DNA of 64,000 bases. Origin: Pseudomonas alliivorans. Its GTDB lineage: Bacteria > Pseudomonadota > Gammaproteobacteria > Pseudomonadales > Pseudomonadaceae. This document shows positions 50,827 through 58,687 of this stretch, one piece after another; within the stretch, counting starts at the first letter, position 1, and each line of letters begins with the position of its first letter. The position numbers and the translations under genes are program-made. The stretch covers positions 124,001-188,000 of the forward strand of contig NZ_JAFFZW010000009.1 of NCBI RefSeq assembly GCF_017826695.1. Reading direction: 5' to 3'. The notes beneath the pieces were generated by a model. That model was not told where the DNA came from and ran no database searches. It worked only from the letters and a program-made list of their open reading frames with translations.

Positions 50827-51578
50827 ATGACCGGTTGAGCATTGCCCTGCGCTGTGTCGAACAGGCAAGCGCACTGGCCCTGGAGCACTTCAATAACCGC
50901 CACACACTGGACATCGCCACCAAAAGCCCTCAGGACCTGGTGTCCCAGGCGGACCTTGAAGTCGAACATCTGATACGGGCCAGGCTGAACGAGTACTTTC
51001 CGGATGAGCCGGTACTGGGCGAGGAACTGGGTGGCGAAGTCATTATCGATGGCTGGGCGCTGGACCCCATCGACGGCACCGGCAACTTCCTGCGCGGCTC
51101 GCCTTTGTGGGGCATCTCCCTCGCCTATCTTTCAGCGGGGCAGCCCGTGATCGGCGTCATCGCCTACCCGGCACTGGAGTACACCCTGTCAGCCAAGTCC
51201 GGCGAAGGTATTTGGCTGAATGGCGCCCCGTTTGCCCGCCCCGAACCGCCACAGAACCTGCGCATCGTAGGCATTGGTTCCAGTAACAACTGGGCTGCGG
51301 AGTCTCTGGGGCAACTGGAACTGAACCTGCGCCATAAAGGCTGGGGACTGGCAGGCTACCGCTGCGCCACCATTGGCCTGGGCTTCGCGGCGCTCGGGCA
51401 GATCGATGGTTACCTCGAACGGTTTACCAATTTGTGGGACATCGCTGCGGGCGCCGTCATCTGCCGAGAAGCCGGTTTGCTGTGCAGGATCGAGGGCAAA
51501 CAAATACCGGCCGCCATGAGCGTAGCCGTGGGGAGCGAAGAGCTGATGGCAATCTTTGCAAGTTCACGCAGCGTTTGA
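50823..51578 (+). CDS. Inositol monophosphatase family protein
   Basis: 251 residues. The lithium-sensitive phosphatase motifs are complete: EELGGE near residue 67 (metal-binding glutamates), ALDPIDGTGNFLRG near 82, and WDIAAGAVICREAGL near 205. The family removes phosphate from inositol 1-phosphate, histidinol phosphate, fructose 1,6-bisphosphate and PAP. It overlaps the phosphodiesterase gene by four bases, which links the two reactions. Loss of the head-group phosphate after phosphodiester cleavage is consistent with an inositol phosphate, but histidinol-phosphate-like substrates cannot be excluded by sequence. Confidence 0.9.
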   Translation: MNDRLSIALRCVEQASALALEHFNNRHTLDIATKSPQDLVSQADLEVEHLIRARLNEYFPDEPVLGEELGGEVIIDGWALDPIDGTGNFLRGSPLWGISLAYLSAGQPVIGVIAYPALEYTLSAKSGEGIWLNGAPFARPEPPQNLRIVGIGSSNNWAAESLGQLELNLRHKGWGLAGYRCATIGLGFAALGQIDGYLERFTNLWDIAAGAVICREAGLLCRIEGKQIPAAMSVAVGSEELMAIFASSRSV

Positions 51579-51589
51579 ACATCAGGGAA

Positions 51590-51616
51590 ACGCATCCGTC
51601 ATTGCGACGGATGCGT
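51590..51616. terminator. Strong hairpin between convergent genes
   Basis: ACGCATCCGTC and GACGGATGCGT form an 11-pair perfect stem with an ATTGC loop. It is 11 bases past the phosphatase stop and eight bases from the end of the minus-strand OYE gene, so it can serve both. T-runs are missing. Confidence 0.65.
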
Positions 51617-51624
51617 AACCGGCA

Positions 51625-52716
51625 TCAGGCCGTGGCTTGGACCAGCGTCGGGTAATCGGTATACCCCTCTGCCCCGCCGCCATAGATTGTGGCCGGATTC
51701 ATCGGCGTCAACGGTGCGCCCGTCTTCAAGCGTTCGGTCAGATCCGGGTTGCTGATGAAGGGACGACCGAACGCCACCAGATCAACACTGCCATCGACCA
51801 GCCGCGAAGTGGCCAGATCAAGGTCATAGCCGTTATTGGCCAGATAGGTCTGATGGAAGCGTTTGCGCAATTGCCCGTAATCGAATGGCACCGCATCACG
51901 CGGCCCACCGGTCGCCCCTTCGACGACATGCAGGTAAACGACGCCCAGCACATCCAGTTCTTCAACGATGTAGTTGTACTGCGGCTGAGGATCGCTGCTG
52001 CTGATCGCGCCAGCAGGAGATGCAGGTGAAATACGCACACCGGTGCGCTCGGCACCAATCTCGGCAACCACTGCAGCCGTCACTTCCAGCAACAGACGCG
52101 CACGATTCTCGACAGAGCCACCGTAATCGTCAGTCCTGGTGTTCGCACCGTCCTTGATGAACTGCTCCAGCAGATAGCCGTTCGCGCCATGCACTTCCAC
52201 ACCGTCAAAACCGGCCGCAATGGCATTCGCCGCCGCCTGACGGAAATCATTCACGATGCCAGGCAATTCACTCAGCTCCAGCGCCCGCGGCTCGGAAACA
52301 TCGTGGAAACCATTGTTCACGAACGTCTTGGTTTCAGCACGAATCGCCGAAGGCGCAACCGGCGCAGCGCCACCCGGCTGCAAATCCACATGAGAAATAC
52401 GCCCCACGTGCCACAACTGCACAAAAATACGCCCGCCTCTGGCATGCACCTCATCCGTCACCTTGCGCCAGCCATCGATCTGCGCCTGAGTGTAAATACC
52501 CGGTGTGTCCTGATACCCCTGCGCCTGCGGGGACACCTGAGTGGCCTCGGTGATCAGCAAACCGGCAGAAGCACGCTGACCGTAATAGGTCGCAGCCAAC
52601 TCACTCGGCACCAGCCCCGCGCCAGCACGGTTGCGGGTCAACGGAGCCATGACGATACGATTGGAGAGAATGAGATTGCCGAGGCGATACGTGTCGAAGA
52701 GGTTTTTTTCAGTCAT
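51625..52716 (-). CDS. nemA: Alkene reductase, Old Yellow Enzyme family
   Basis: 363 residues from MTEKNLFDTYRLG at 52716, which matches the normal OYE start; 11 extra codons upstream are possible. FMN-binding TIM barrel with IVMAPLTRNRAG, ITEATQVSPQAQGYQDTPGIY, and VQLWHVGRISHVDLQPGGAAPV. The active-site segment GFDGVEVHGANGYLLEQFIKDGANTRTDDYGGS carries the catalytic His-x-x-Asn and Tyr. It reduces activated C=C bonds, nitro compounds or N-ethylmaleimide with NADPH. Neighbouring genes are convergent or unrelated, so regulation is probably its own. Confidence 0.92.
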   Translation of the reverse strand: MTEKNLFDTYRLGNLILSNRIVMAPLTRNRAGAGLVPSELAATYYGQRASAGLLITEATQVSPQAQGYQDTPGIYTQAQIDGWRKVTDEVHARGGRIFVQLWHVGRISHVDLQPGGAAPVAPSAIRAETKTFVNNGFHDVSEPRALELSELPGIVNDFRQAAANAIAAGFDGVEVHGANGYLLEQFIKDGANTRTDDYGGSVENRARLLLEVTAAVVAEIGAERTGVRISPASPAGAISSSDPQPQYNYIVEELDVLGVVYLHVVEGATGGPRDAVPFDYGQLRKRFHQTYLANNGYDLDLATSRLVDGSVDLVAFGRPFISNPDLTERLKTGAPLTPMNPATIYGGGAEGYTDYPTLVQATA

Positions 52717-52895
52717 TTCAGGGCCTGTGATCTGAAGGGCTTTGGTCATCAGGATGAGCCTTGGACGCGAACCGGAGAACGCTCAGGGACATCGCGGGTG
52801 TAGAAGATGGAGTTATGATGATGAACAAAATCTAAATCGTCAACGACTTTGATGCTGAGTAACATCTATAGCGTGATGGCGTTATGCAGGCATAA

Positions 52896-52927
52896 AAAAA
52901 GCGAAGCCAGGTGAGTGGCTTCGCTTT
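52896..52927 (-). terminator. Rho-independent terminator of ssb
   Basis: On the minus strand AAAGCGAAGCCA and TGGCTTCGCTTT form a 12-pair stem around CTCACC and the T-run reaches seven. It begins about 30 bases after the ssb stop. Confidence 0.93.
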
Positions 52928-52955
52928 GGGTGGTGCGGTTCTGAGGGAGATGCGA

Positions 52956-53510
52956 TCAGAACGGAATATCGTCATCAAAACTATCAAAGTCGGCAGCCGG
53001 CTGCGGCGCTTGCTGCTGTGGCGCAGGGCGGGATTCGCGTTGCTGTGGAGGCTGCTGGTTGTAGTTCTGCTGTGGCGGAGCCGACTGCTGCGGGCGCGAC
53101 TGCTGTGGACGAGGGGCGGACTGGTTGTAGTTGCCGCCACCCTGGCCTTGTTGTGCGTCGCCCTGTGGACGGCCGCCCAGCAATTGCATGGTGCCTTGCA
53201 TGTCGACGACGATTTCGGTGGTGTAACGCTTGATACCGTCTTTTTCCCATTCGCGGGTCTGCAACTTGCCCTCGATGTAGACCTGTGAACCCTTGCGCAG
53301 GTATTCGCCAGCGATTTCGGCAACCTTGCCGAACATCGAAACACGGTGCCACTCGGTCTTCTCGACCTTCTGACCGGTCTGCTTGTCAGTCCACTGTTCG
53401 CTGGTTGCCAGACTCAGGTTGGTCACGGCGTTACCGTTAGGCAAGTAGCGAACTTCGGGATCCTGGCCGCATGTACCGACCAATATGACTTTGTTAACCC
53501 CACGGGCCAT
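52956..53510 (-). CDS. ssb: Single-stranded DNA-binding protein
   Basis: 184 residues. The OB fold covers residues 1-112 (MARGVNKVILVGTCGQDPEVRYLPNGNAVTNLSLATSE). A disordered Gln/Pro/Asn-rich tail of about 60 residues follows, with QQ-repeats of the type QQSRPQQSAPPQQNY, and the conserved acidic tip DFDSFDDDIPF that binds DNA-repair partners. GGAGAACGTT precedes the ATG. It lies ten bases downstream of the MFS gene. The neighbour uvrA in E. coli is directly divergent from ssb; here the MFS gene stands between. Confidence 0.97.
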   Translation of the reverse strand: MARGVNKVILVGTCGQDPEVRYLPNGNAVTNLSLATSEQWTDKQTGQKVEKTEWHRVSMFGKVAEIAGEYLRKGSQVYIEGKLQTREWEKDGIKRYTTEIVVDMQGTMQLLGGRPQGDAQQGQGGGNYNQSAPRPQQSRPQQSAPPQQNYNQQPPQQRESRPAPQQQAPQPAADFDSFDDDIPF

Positions 53511-53519
53511 AACGTTCTC

Positions 53520-54914
53520 CTAGGCTTCGCACGCTTCTGATGCTGGATTGATCAGCTTTTCGAGAGAGGCACGATCCAATAATTTTGTATCCAGTTTGAT
53601 ATAGATGGCTGCCTCCTCGGCAACCACCACTGCATCCGTTACGCCGGTTACGGACTTTAAACGCTCTGCCAGGCCTGCATCACGCTGTGCCTCTGGCGAC
53701 AACGGCAGACGTAGGCTTGTCACGTAAGGCGGTTCACGCATGGTCATTGCAAACGCAAGCCAGACGGCGGCCATGGCTGCACCGCCAAGGAACACCACAT
53801 CGAGCCCGCCGTGCTGGAACAACCAGCCGCCCAGTATCCCACCTGCGGCCGATCCAAGAAACTGGCTGGTGGAATAAACCCCCATTGCCGTCCCTTTTCC
53901 GCCAGCCGGTGACACCTTGCTGATCAACGACGGCAAAGACGCCTCCAGCAGGTTGAACGCGGTGAAGAATACCACTGTCCCTATGACCAGTGTCCGCAAC
54001 GTGTTACCAAATGCCCAGAAGTAAAGTTCGGACACCATCAGCACGGTCACGGCGCCGAGCAGAACGCGCTTCATCTGGCGCTTCTTCTCACCGTATATGA
54101 TGAACGGGATCATCGCAAAGAACGAAATCAGCAGTGCGGTCAGGTAGACCCACCAGTGTTGTTCCTTGGGCAGACCGGCTTTTTCGACCAGCGCCAGCGG
54201 CAGTGCCACGAAGCTGGACATGAGCATGGCGTGCAATACGAAGATACCCAGATCCAGACGCAGCAGGTCCGGGTGACGCAGCGTCTGCCCAAGCGCCTGT
54301 TTGGCGACGCCAGACTCACGATGCAGCAGCGGGCCGTTCGCCTTGGGCACGATGAACGCGATGATCAGGATCCCCAACAGGGCCATGCCGCCAGTGGCCA
54401 GAAACAGCCCCGACAACCCGAACACGCCGGTGATGATCGGACCGACCACCATCGCGACCGCAAACGACAAACCGATGGTCATGCCGATCATGGCCATGGC
54501 CTTGGTGCGGTGTTGTTCACGGGTCAGGTCCGAGAGCAGCGCCATGACGGCGGCGGAAATCGCACCGGCACCCTGCAGGATGCGGCCGGCGATAATGCCC
54601 CAGATCGAATCGGCATTCGCCGCCACGACACTGCCGATGGCGAAGATGATCAGCCCCAGGTAGATGACGGGACGCCGACCGATGCGGTCGGAAATGATCC
54701 CGAACGGGATCTGCAGCACAGCCTGGGTCAGGCCGTATGCGCCGATGGCCAGGCCGATCAGCGCGGGGCTGGCGCCCGCCAGGTCCATGCCGTAAGTGGC
54801 CAGAACCGGAAGCACCATGAACATACCGAGCATGCGAAACGCGAAGACCAGCGCAAGACCGCCTGCGGCACGTGTCTCGCCGCTGCTCATTCGTTCGCTG
54901 TGGGGATCGTGCAT
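53520..54914 (-). CDS. yajR: MFS transporter with C-terminal YAM domain, YajR-like
   Basis: 464 residues. Twelve membrane helices occupy about residues 15-390; the A-motif is GIISDRIGRRPVIYLGL in loop 2-3. After helix 12 a ferredoxin-like YAM domain of about 65 residues (ERLKSVTGVTDAVVVAEEAAIYIKLDTKLLDRASLEKLI) fits E. coli YajR, 454 residues. The function is a proton-coupled transporter of unknown substrate, with the YAM domain possibly sensing halide. It precedes ssb by ten bases, as in P. aeruginosa PA4233-PA4232. Confidence 0.9.
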   Translation of the reverse strand: MHDPHSERMSSGETRAAGGLALVFAFRMLGMFMVLPVLATYGMDLAGASPALIGLAIGAYGLTQAVLQIPFGIISDRIGRRPVIYLGLIIFAIGSVVAANADSIWGIIAGRILQGAGAISAAVMALLSDLTREQHRTKAMAMIGMTIGLSFAVAMVVGPIITGVFGLSGLFLATGGMALLGILIIAFIVPKANGPLLHRESGVAKQALGQTLRHPDLLRLDLGIFVLHAMLMSSFVALPLALVEKAGLPKEQHWWVYLTALLISFFAMIPFIIYGEKKRQMKRVLLGAVTVLMVSELYFWAFGNTLRTLVIGTVVFFTAFNLLEASLPSLISKVSPAGGKGTAMGVYSTSQFLGSAAGGILGGWLFQHGGLDVVFLGGAAMAAVWLAFAMTMREPPYVTSLRLPLSPEAQRDAGLAERLKSVTGVTDAVVVAEEAAIYIKLDTKLLDRASLEKLINPASEACEA

Positions 54915-55036
54915 GGAGAAACCTCGTGTGAACCGGCGGCGATTCTACCAGTCCCATCGATTGACGGGGTATATCGCGACGCTTTGACGCGTTTACATGA
55001 CAGAGTATTCATCTCTGTCTGTAAAGCCGGTGGATA

Positions 55037-55068
55037 GTGTGTATCCATCCAGTATTTATCCGTATACT
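55037..55068 (+). promoter_or_regulatory. Candidate uvrA promoter with a near-SOS-box
   Basis: TATACT at 55063-55068 may be the -10 box. GTG-N10-CAG at 55037-55052 differs by one base from the LexA core CTG-N10-CAG and would overlap the -35 region. This is weak evidence for LexA control of uvrA. Confidence 0.3.
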
Positions 55069-55102
55069 CCCATGTTTTCGACGCCCGCCGTGCGAGGCCA
55101 TT

Positions 55103-57937
55103 TTGGACAAGATCCTGATTCGTGGGGCTCGAACCCACAACCTGAAAAATATTGACCTGACCCTTCCACGCGACAAGCTGATCGTTATCACCGGACTGTC
55201 CGGCTCTGGCAAATCATCCTTGGCTTTCGACACGCTCTACGCCGAAGGGCAGCGGCGTTATGTCGAGTCGCTGTCGGCCTACGCCCGGCAGTTCCTGTCG
55301 ATGATGGAAAAGCCCGACGTCGATACCATCGAAGGTCTGTCGCCTGCGATTTCCATCGAACAGAAATCGACGTCTCACAACCCGCGCTCGACCGTGGGCA
55401 CCATCACCGAAATCTACGACTACCTGCGCCTGCTGTATGCGCGAGTCGGCCAGCCTCGCTGCCCGGACCATGATATTCCGCTTGAAGCCCAGACTGTCAG
55501 CCAGATGGTCGACCTGGTCCTGGCTCAGCCGGAAGGCAGCAAGCTGATGTTGCTGGCACCGGTCATTCGCGAGCGAAAGGGCGAACACCTGTCGGTCTTC
55601 GAAGAGCTGCGTGCCCAGGGCTTCGTGCGTGCACGGGTCAACGGCAAGCTGTGCGAGCTGGATGAACTGCCGAAGCTCGACAAACAGAAGAAGCATTCCA
55701 TCGATGTGGTCGTGGACCGCTTCAAGGTACGTGCGGACCTGCAACAGCGTCTGGCTGAATCCTTCGAAACGGCGCTCAAACTGGCAGACGGCATTGCGCT
55801 GGTTGCGCCAATGGACGATGAGCCGGGTGAAGAGACAATCTTCTCTGCGCGCTTCGCCTGCCCGATCTGTGGCCATGCGATCAGCGAGCTGGAGCCCAAG
55901 CTGTTCTCCTTCAACAACCCGGCTGGCGCCTGCCCGACCTGCGATGGCCTGGGTGTGAAGCAGTTCTTCGACATCAAGCGACTGGTGAATGCCGAACTGA
56001 CGCTGGCGGAAGGCGCGATACGAGGCTGGGACAGACGAAACGTCTATTACTTCCAGATGCTCGGTTCGCTGTCCAAGCACTACGGCTTCAGTCTGGAAGT
56101 ACCGTTCAAGGCATTGCCTGCCGATCAGCAAAAGATCCTGCTCAACGGCAGCGGCTCGCAGAACGTTGACTTCCGCTACCTGAATGACCGTGGCGACATC
56201 GTCAAACGCGCTCACCCGTTCGAAGGCATCGTGCCGAACCTGGAGCGTCGCTATCGCGAAACCGAATCGGCAACCGTCCGCGAAGAGCTGGCCAAGTTCC
56301 TCGGTACCCAACCCTGCCCCGACTGCCGCGGCACGCGTCTGCGTCGCGAAGCGCGTCATGTCTGGGTGGGCGAGAAAACGCTGCCAGCAGTGACCAATCT
56401 GCCGATTGGCGATGCCACTCACTACTTCGACACCCTGAAGCTGACGGGTCGCCGTGGCGAAATTGCTGACAAGATTCTCAAGGAAATCCGTGAGCGCCTG
56501 CAGTTTCTGGTGAACGTGGGTCTGGATTACCTGACGCTGGATCGCAGTGCGGACACTCTTTCCGGCGGCGAGGCGCAGCGTATTCGTCTGGCCAGCCAGA
56601 TCGGTGCCGGCCTGGTCGGGGTGATGTACATCCTCGACGAACCGTCCATTGGCCTGCACCAGCGTGACAACGACCGCCTGCTAGGCACGCTCAAGCACCT
56701 GCGCGACATCGGCAACACGGTGATCGTGGTCGAGCATGACGAAGATGCAATTCGTCTGGCCGACTACGTGGTGGACATCGGCCCGGGAGCGGGTGTGCAT
56801 GGCGGACATATCGTCGCCGAAGGCACACCAGATCAGGTCATGTCGCACCCCGACTCGCTGACAGGCAAGTACCTGTCAGGGCGCGTCAAGATCGAAGTCC
56901 CGGCCAAGCGCACGCCTCGCAACAAGAAGCTTTCGCTGACGCTCAAAGGCGCTCGCGGCAATAACCTGCAGAACGTGAACCTTGAGATCCCGATTGGTCT
57001 GCTGACCTGCGTGACGGGTGTTTCGGGATCGGGCAAATCGACACTGATCAACAACACGCTGTTCCCGCTCAGCGCCACTGCACTGAACGGCGCAACGACG
57101 CTGGAAGCCGCCACGCATGACAGCATCAACGGCCTGCAGCACCTGGACAAGGTCGTGGATATCGACCAGAGCCCGATCGGTCGCACACCCCGCTCCAACC
57201 CTGCGACCTACACCGGGCTGTTCACTCCCATCCGTGAACTGTTTGCCGGTGTGCCAGAGTCGCGCTCGCGTGGCTACGGGCCGGGCCGGTTCTCGTTCAA
57301 CGTCAAGGGCGGACGCTGCGAAGCCTGTCAGGGCGATGGTCTGATCAAGGTGGAGATGCACTTTCTGCCGGACATCTACGTGCCGTGCGATGTGTGCAAG
57401 AGCAAGCGCTACAACCGCGAGACGCTGGAGATCAAGTACAAGGGCAAGAGCATCCACGAGGTGCTGGAGATGACCATCGAAGAGGCGCGTGAATTCTTCG
57501 ATGCTGTTCCGGCCCTGGCGCGCAAGCTGCAGACCCTGATGGATGTGGGGCTTTCCTACATCAAGCTGGGTCAGTCGGCGACAACGTTGTCGGGTGGCGA
57601 GGCTCAGCGGGTCAAGCTGTCCCGCGAACTGTCCAAGCGTGACACCGGCAAGACGCTGTACATCCTCGACGAGCCGACGACAGGTCTGCACTTCGCGGAT
57701 ATTCAGCAACTGCTCGACGTCCTGCACCGCCTGCGCGATCACGGCAACACCGTGGTGGTGATCGAGCACAACCTGGACGTCATCAAGACGGCGGACTGGC
57801 TGGTCGATCTGGGTCCCGAAGGCGGTTCGCGCGGCGGACAGATTATCGCCACTGGCACGCCGGAACAGGTTGCCGAGATGAAGCAGTCTTACACCGGGCA
57901 TTACCTCAAGCCGTTGTTGATACGCGACAAAGCCTGA
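55103..57937 (+). CDS. uvrA: Excinuclease ABC subunit UvrA
   Basis: 944 residues from a TTG start: DKILIRGARTHNLKNIDLTLPRDK is the universal UvrA N-terminus, and GAGG lies six bases upstream. The longer frame from 55037 has no homology. Two ABC ATPase modules are visible: Walker A GLSGSGKSSLAFDTLYAEGQ (residues 31-50) and GVSGSGKSTLINNTLFP (about 640), signatures LSGGEAQRIRLASQIG and LSGGEAQRVKLSREL. Zinc fingers are in CPICGHAISELEPKLFSF with CPTCDGLG, and CEACQGDGLIKVEMHF with CDVC. It recognises DNA damage and loads UvrB in nucleotide excision repair. Confidence 0.97.
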   Translation: MDKILIRGARTHNLKNIDLTLPRDKLIVITGLSGSGKSSLAFDTLYAEGQRRYVESLSAYARQFLSMMEKPDVDTIEGLSPAISIEQKSTSHNPRSTVGTITEIYDYLRLLYARVGQPRCPDHDIPLEAQTVSQMVDLVLAQPEGSKLMLLAPVIRERKGEHLSVFEELRAQGFVRARVNGKLCELDELPKLDKQKKHSIDVVVDRFKVRADLQQRLAESFETALKLADGIALVAPMDDEPGEETIFSARFACPICGHAISELEPKLFSFNNPAGACPTCDGLGVKQFFDIKRLVNAELTLAEGAIRGWDRRNVYYFQMLGSLSKHYGFSLEVPFKALPADQQKILLNGSGSQNVDFRYLNDRGDIVKRAHPFEGIVPNLERRYRETESATVREELAKFLGTQPCPDCRGTRLRREARHVWVGEKTLPAVTNLPIGDATHYFDTLKLTGRRGEIADKILKEIRERLQFLVNVGLDYLTLDRSADTLSGGEAQRIRLASQIGAGLVGVMYILDEPSIGLHQRDNDRLLGTLKHLRDIGNTVIVVEHDEDAIRLADYVVDIGPGAGVHGGHIVAEGTPDQVMSHPDSLTGKYLSGRVKIEVPAKRTPRNKKLSLTLKGARGNNLQNVNLEIPIGLLTCVTGVSGSGKSTLINNTLFPLSATALNGATTLEAATHDSINGLQHLDKVVDIDQSPIGRTPRSNPATYTGLFTPIRELFAGVPESRSRGYGPGRFSFNVKGGRCEACQGDGLIKVEMHFLPDIYVPCDVCKSKRYNRETLEIKYKGKSIHEVLEMTIEEAREFFDAVPALARKLQTLMDVGLSYIKLGQSATTLSGGEAQRVKLSRELSKRDTGKTLYILDEPTTGLHFADIQQLLDVLHRLRDHGNTVVVIEHNLDVIKTADWLVDLGPEGGSRGGQIIATGTPEQVAEMKQSYTGHYLKPLLIRDKA

Positions 57938-58010
57938 CGGGGATTAACCTGCCGGGTCCGGCTTCGGCCGGATCCGCTCAGGTCCATACCTTATGGTTGA
58001 ATCGAAGACG

Positions 58011-58057
58011 AAAAAAAGCTCCTGTCACGCAAGTGCAGGAGCTTTTTTCGTTACAGC
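58011..58057. terminator. Bidirectional rho-independent terminator
   Basis: AGCTCCTG and CAGGAGCT form the stem, with seven A residues before and six T residues after, so it functions on both strands. It separates uvrA from the convergent ferritin gene. A further UUCG-capped hairpin lies upstream at about 57951-57976. Confidence 0.9.
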
Positions 58058-58067
58058 CGTCGCTGAA

Positions 58068-58532
58068 TCAGAACTGCGATTGCAGGTAGTTCTGCAAACC
58101 GATGGACTTGATCAGCCCCATTTGCTGTTCCAGCCAATAGGTGTGGTCTTCCTCAGTATCAGCCAGTTGAACGCGAAGAATGTCACGGCTGATGTAATCC
58201 TTGTGCAGCTCGCAGAGCGCGATGCCCTTGCAGAGCGCAGCGCGGACCTTGTACTCGAGACGAAGATCGCTGGCGAGCATCTCGGGCACTGTGGTGCCGA
58301 TGTCCAGATCGTCGGGACGCATGCGCGGCGTGCCTTCGAGCATCAGGATACGACGCATCAGCGCATCGGCGTGTTGCGCCTCTTCTTCCATCTCGTGATT
58401 GATGCGCTCGTAGAGCTTGGCGAAACCCCAATCTTCGTACATGCGCGAATGAATGAAATATTGGTCACGAGCCGCCAGTTCGCCAGTGAGCAATGTGTTC
58501 AGATAATCGATTACTTCTGGATGGCCTTGCAT
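58068..58532 (-). CDS. ftnA: Bacterial ferritin FtnA (formerly BfrA)
   Basis: 154-residue four-helix iron-storage subunit. The dinuclear iron ligands are E18, E51, H54 of RINHEMEEEAQHAD and E94, E127, H130 in LEYKVR and ADTEEDHTYWLEQQ. Residue 52, where E. coli Bfr and P. aeruginosa BfrB have the heme-ligand methionine, is alanine here, so it should form a ferritin that does not bind heme by the usual axial pair. It is very close to P. aeruginosa PA4235. It lies downstream of katA on the same strand with a terminator in between. Confidence 0.93.
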   Translation of the reverse strand: MQGHPEVIDYLNTLLTGELAARDQYFIHSRMYEDWGFAKLYERINHEMEEEAQHADALMRRILMLEGTPRMRPDDLDIGTTVPEMLASDLRLEYKVRAALCKGIALCELHKDYISRDILRVQLADTEEDHTYWLEQQMGLIKSIGLQNYLQSQF

Positions 58533-58644
58533 CGCACCAGATCTCCTGCTTCAAAGGCGATAGTTTGAACCAAGCGCCGCCGGAGGTCACTCGGAAAAAC
58601 GCAATAATCCGATAAAAAGCGTCGAATTTACGCCATTCAGAAGC

Positions 58645-58672
58645 GAAAAACCGCCCAAATGAGGGCGGTTCT
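58645..58672 (-). terminator. Rho-independent terminator of katA
   Basis: On the minus strand AACCGCCC and GGGCGGTT pair around TCATTT, followed by TTTC. It begins about 17 bases after the katA stop and separates it from ftnA. Confidence 0.9.
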
Positions 58673-58687
58673 GTTTCTCACTTCGAC

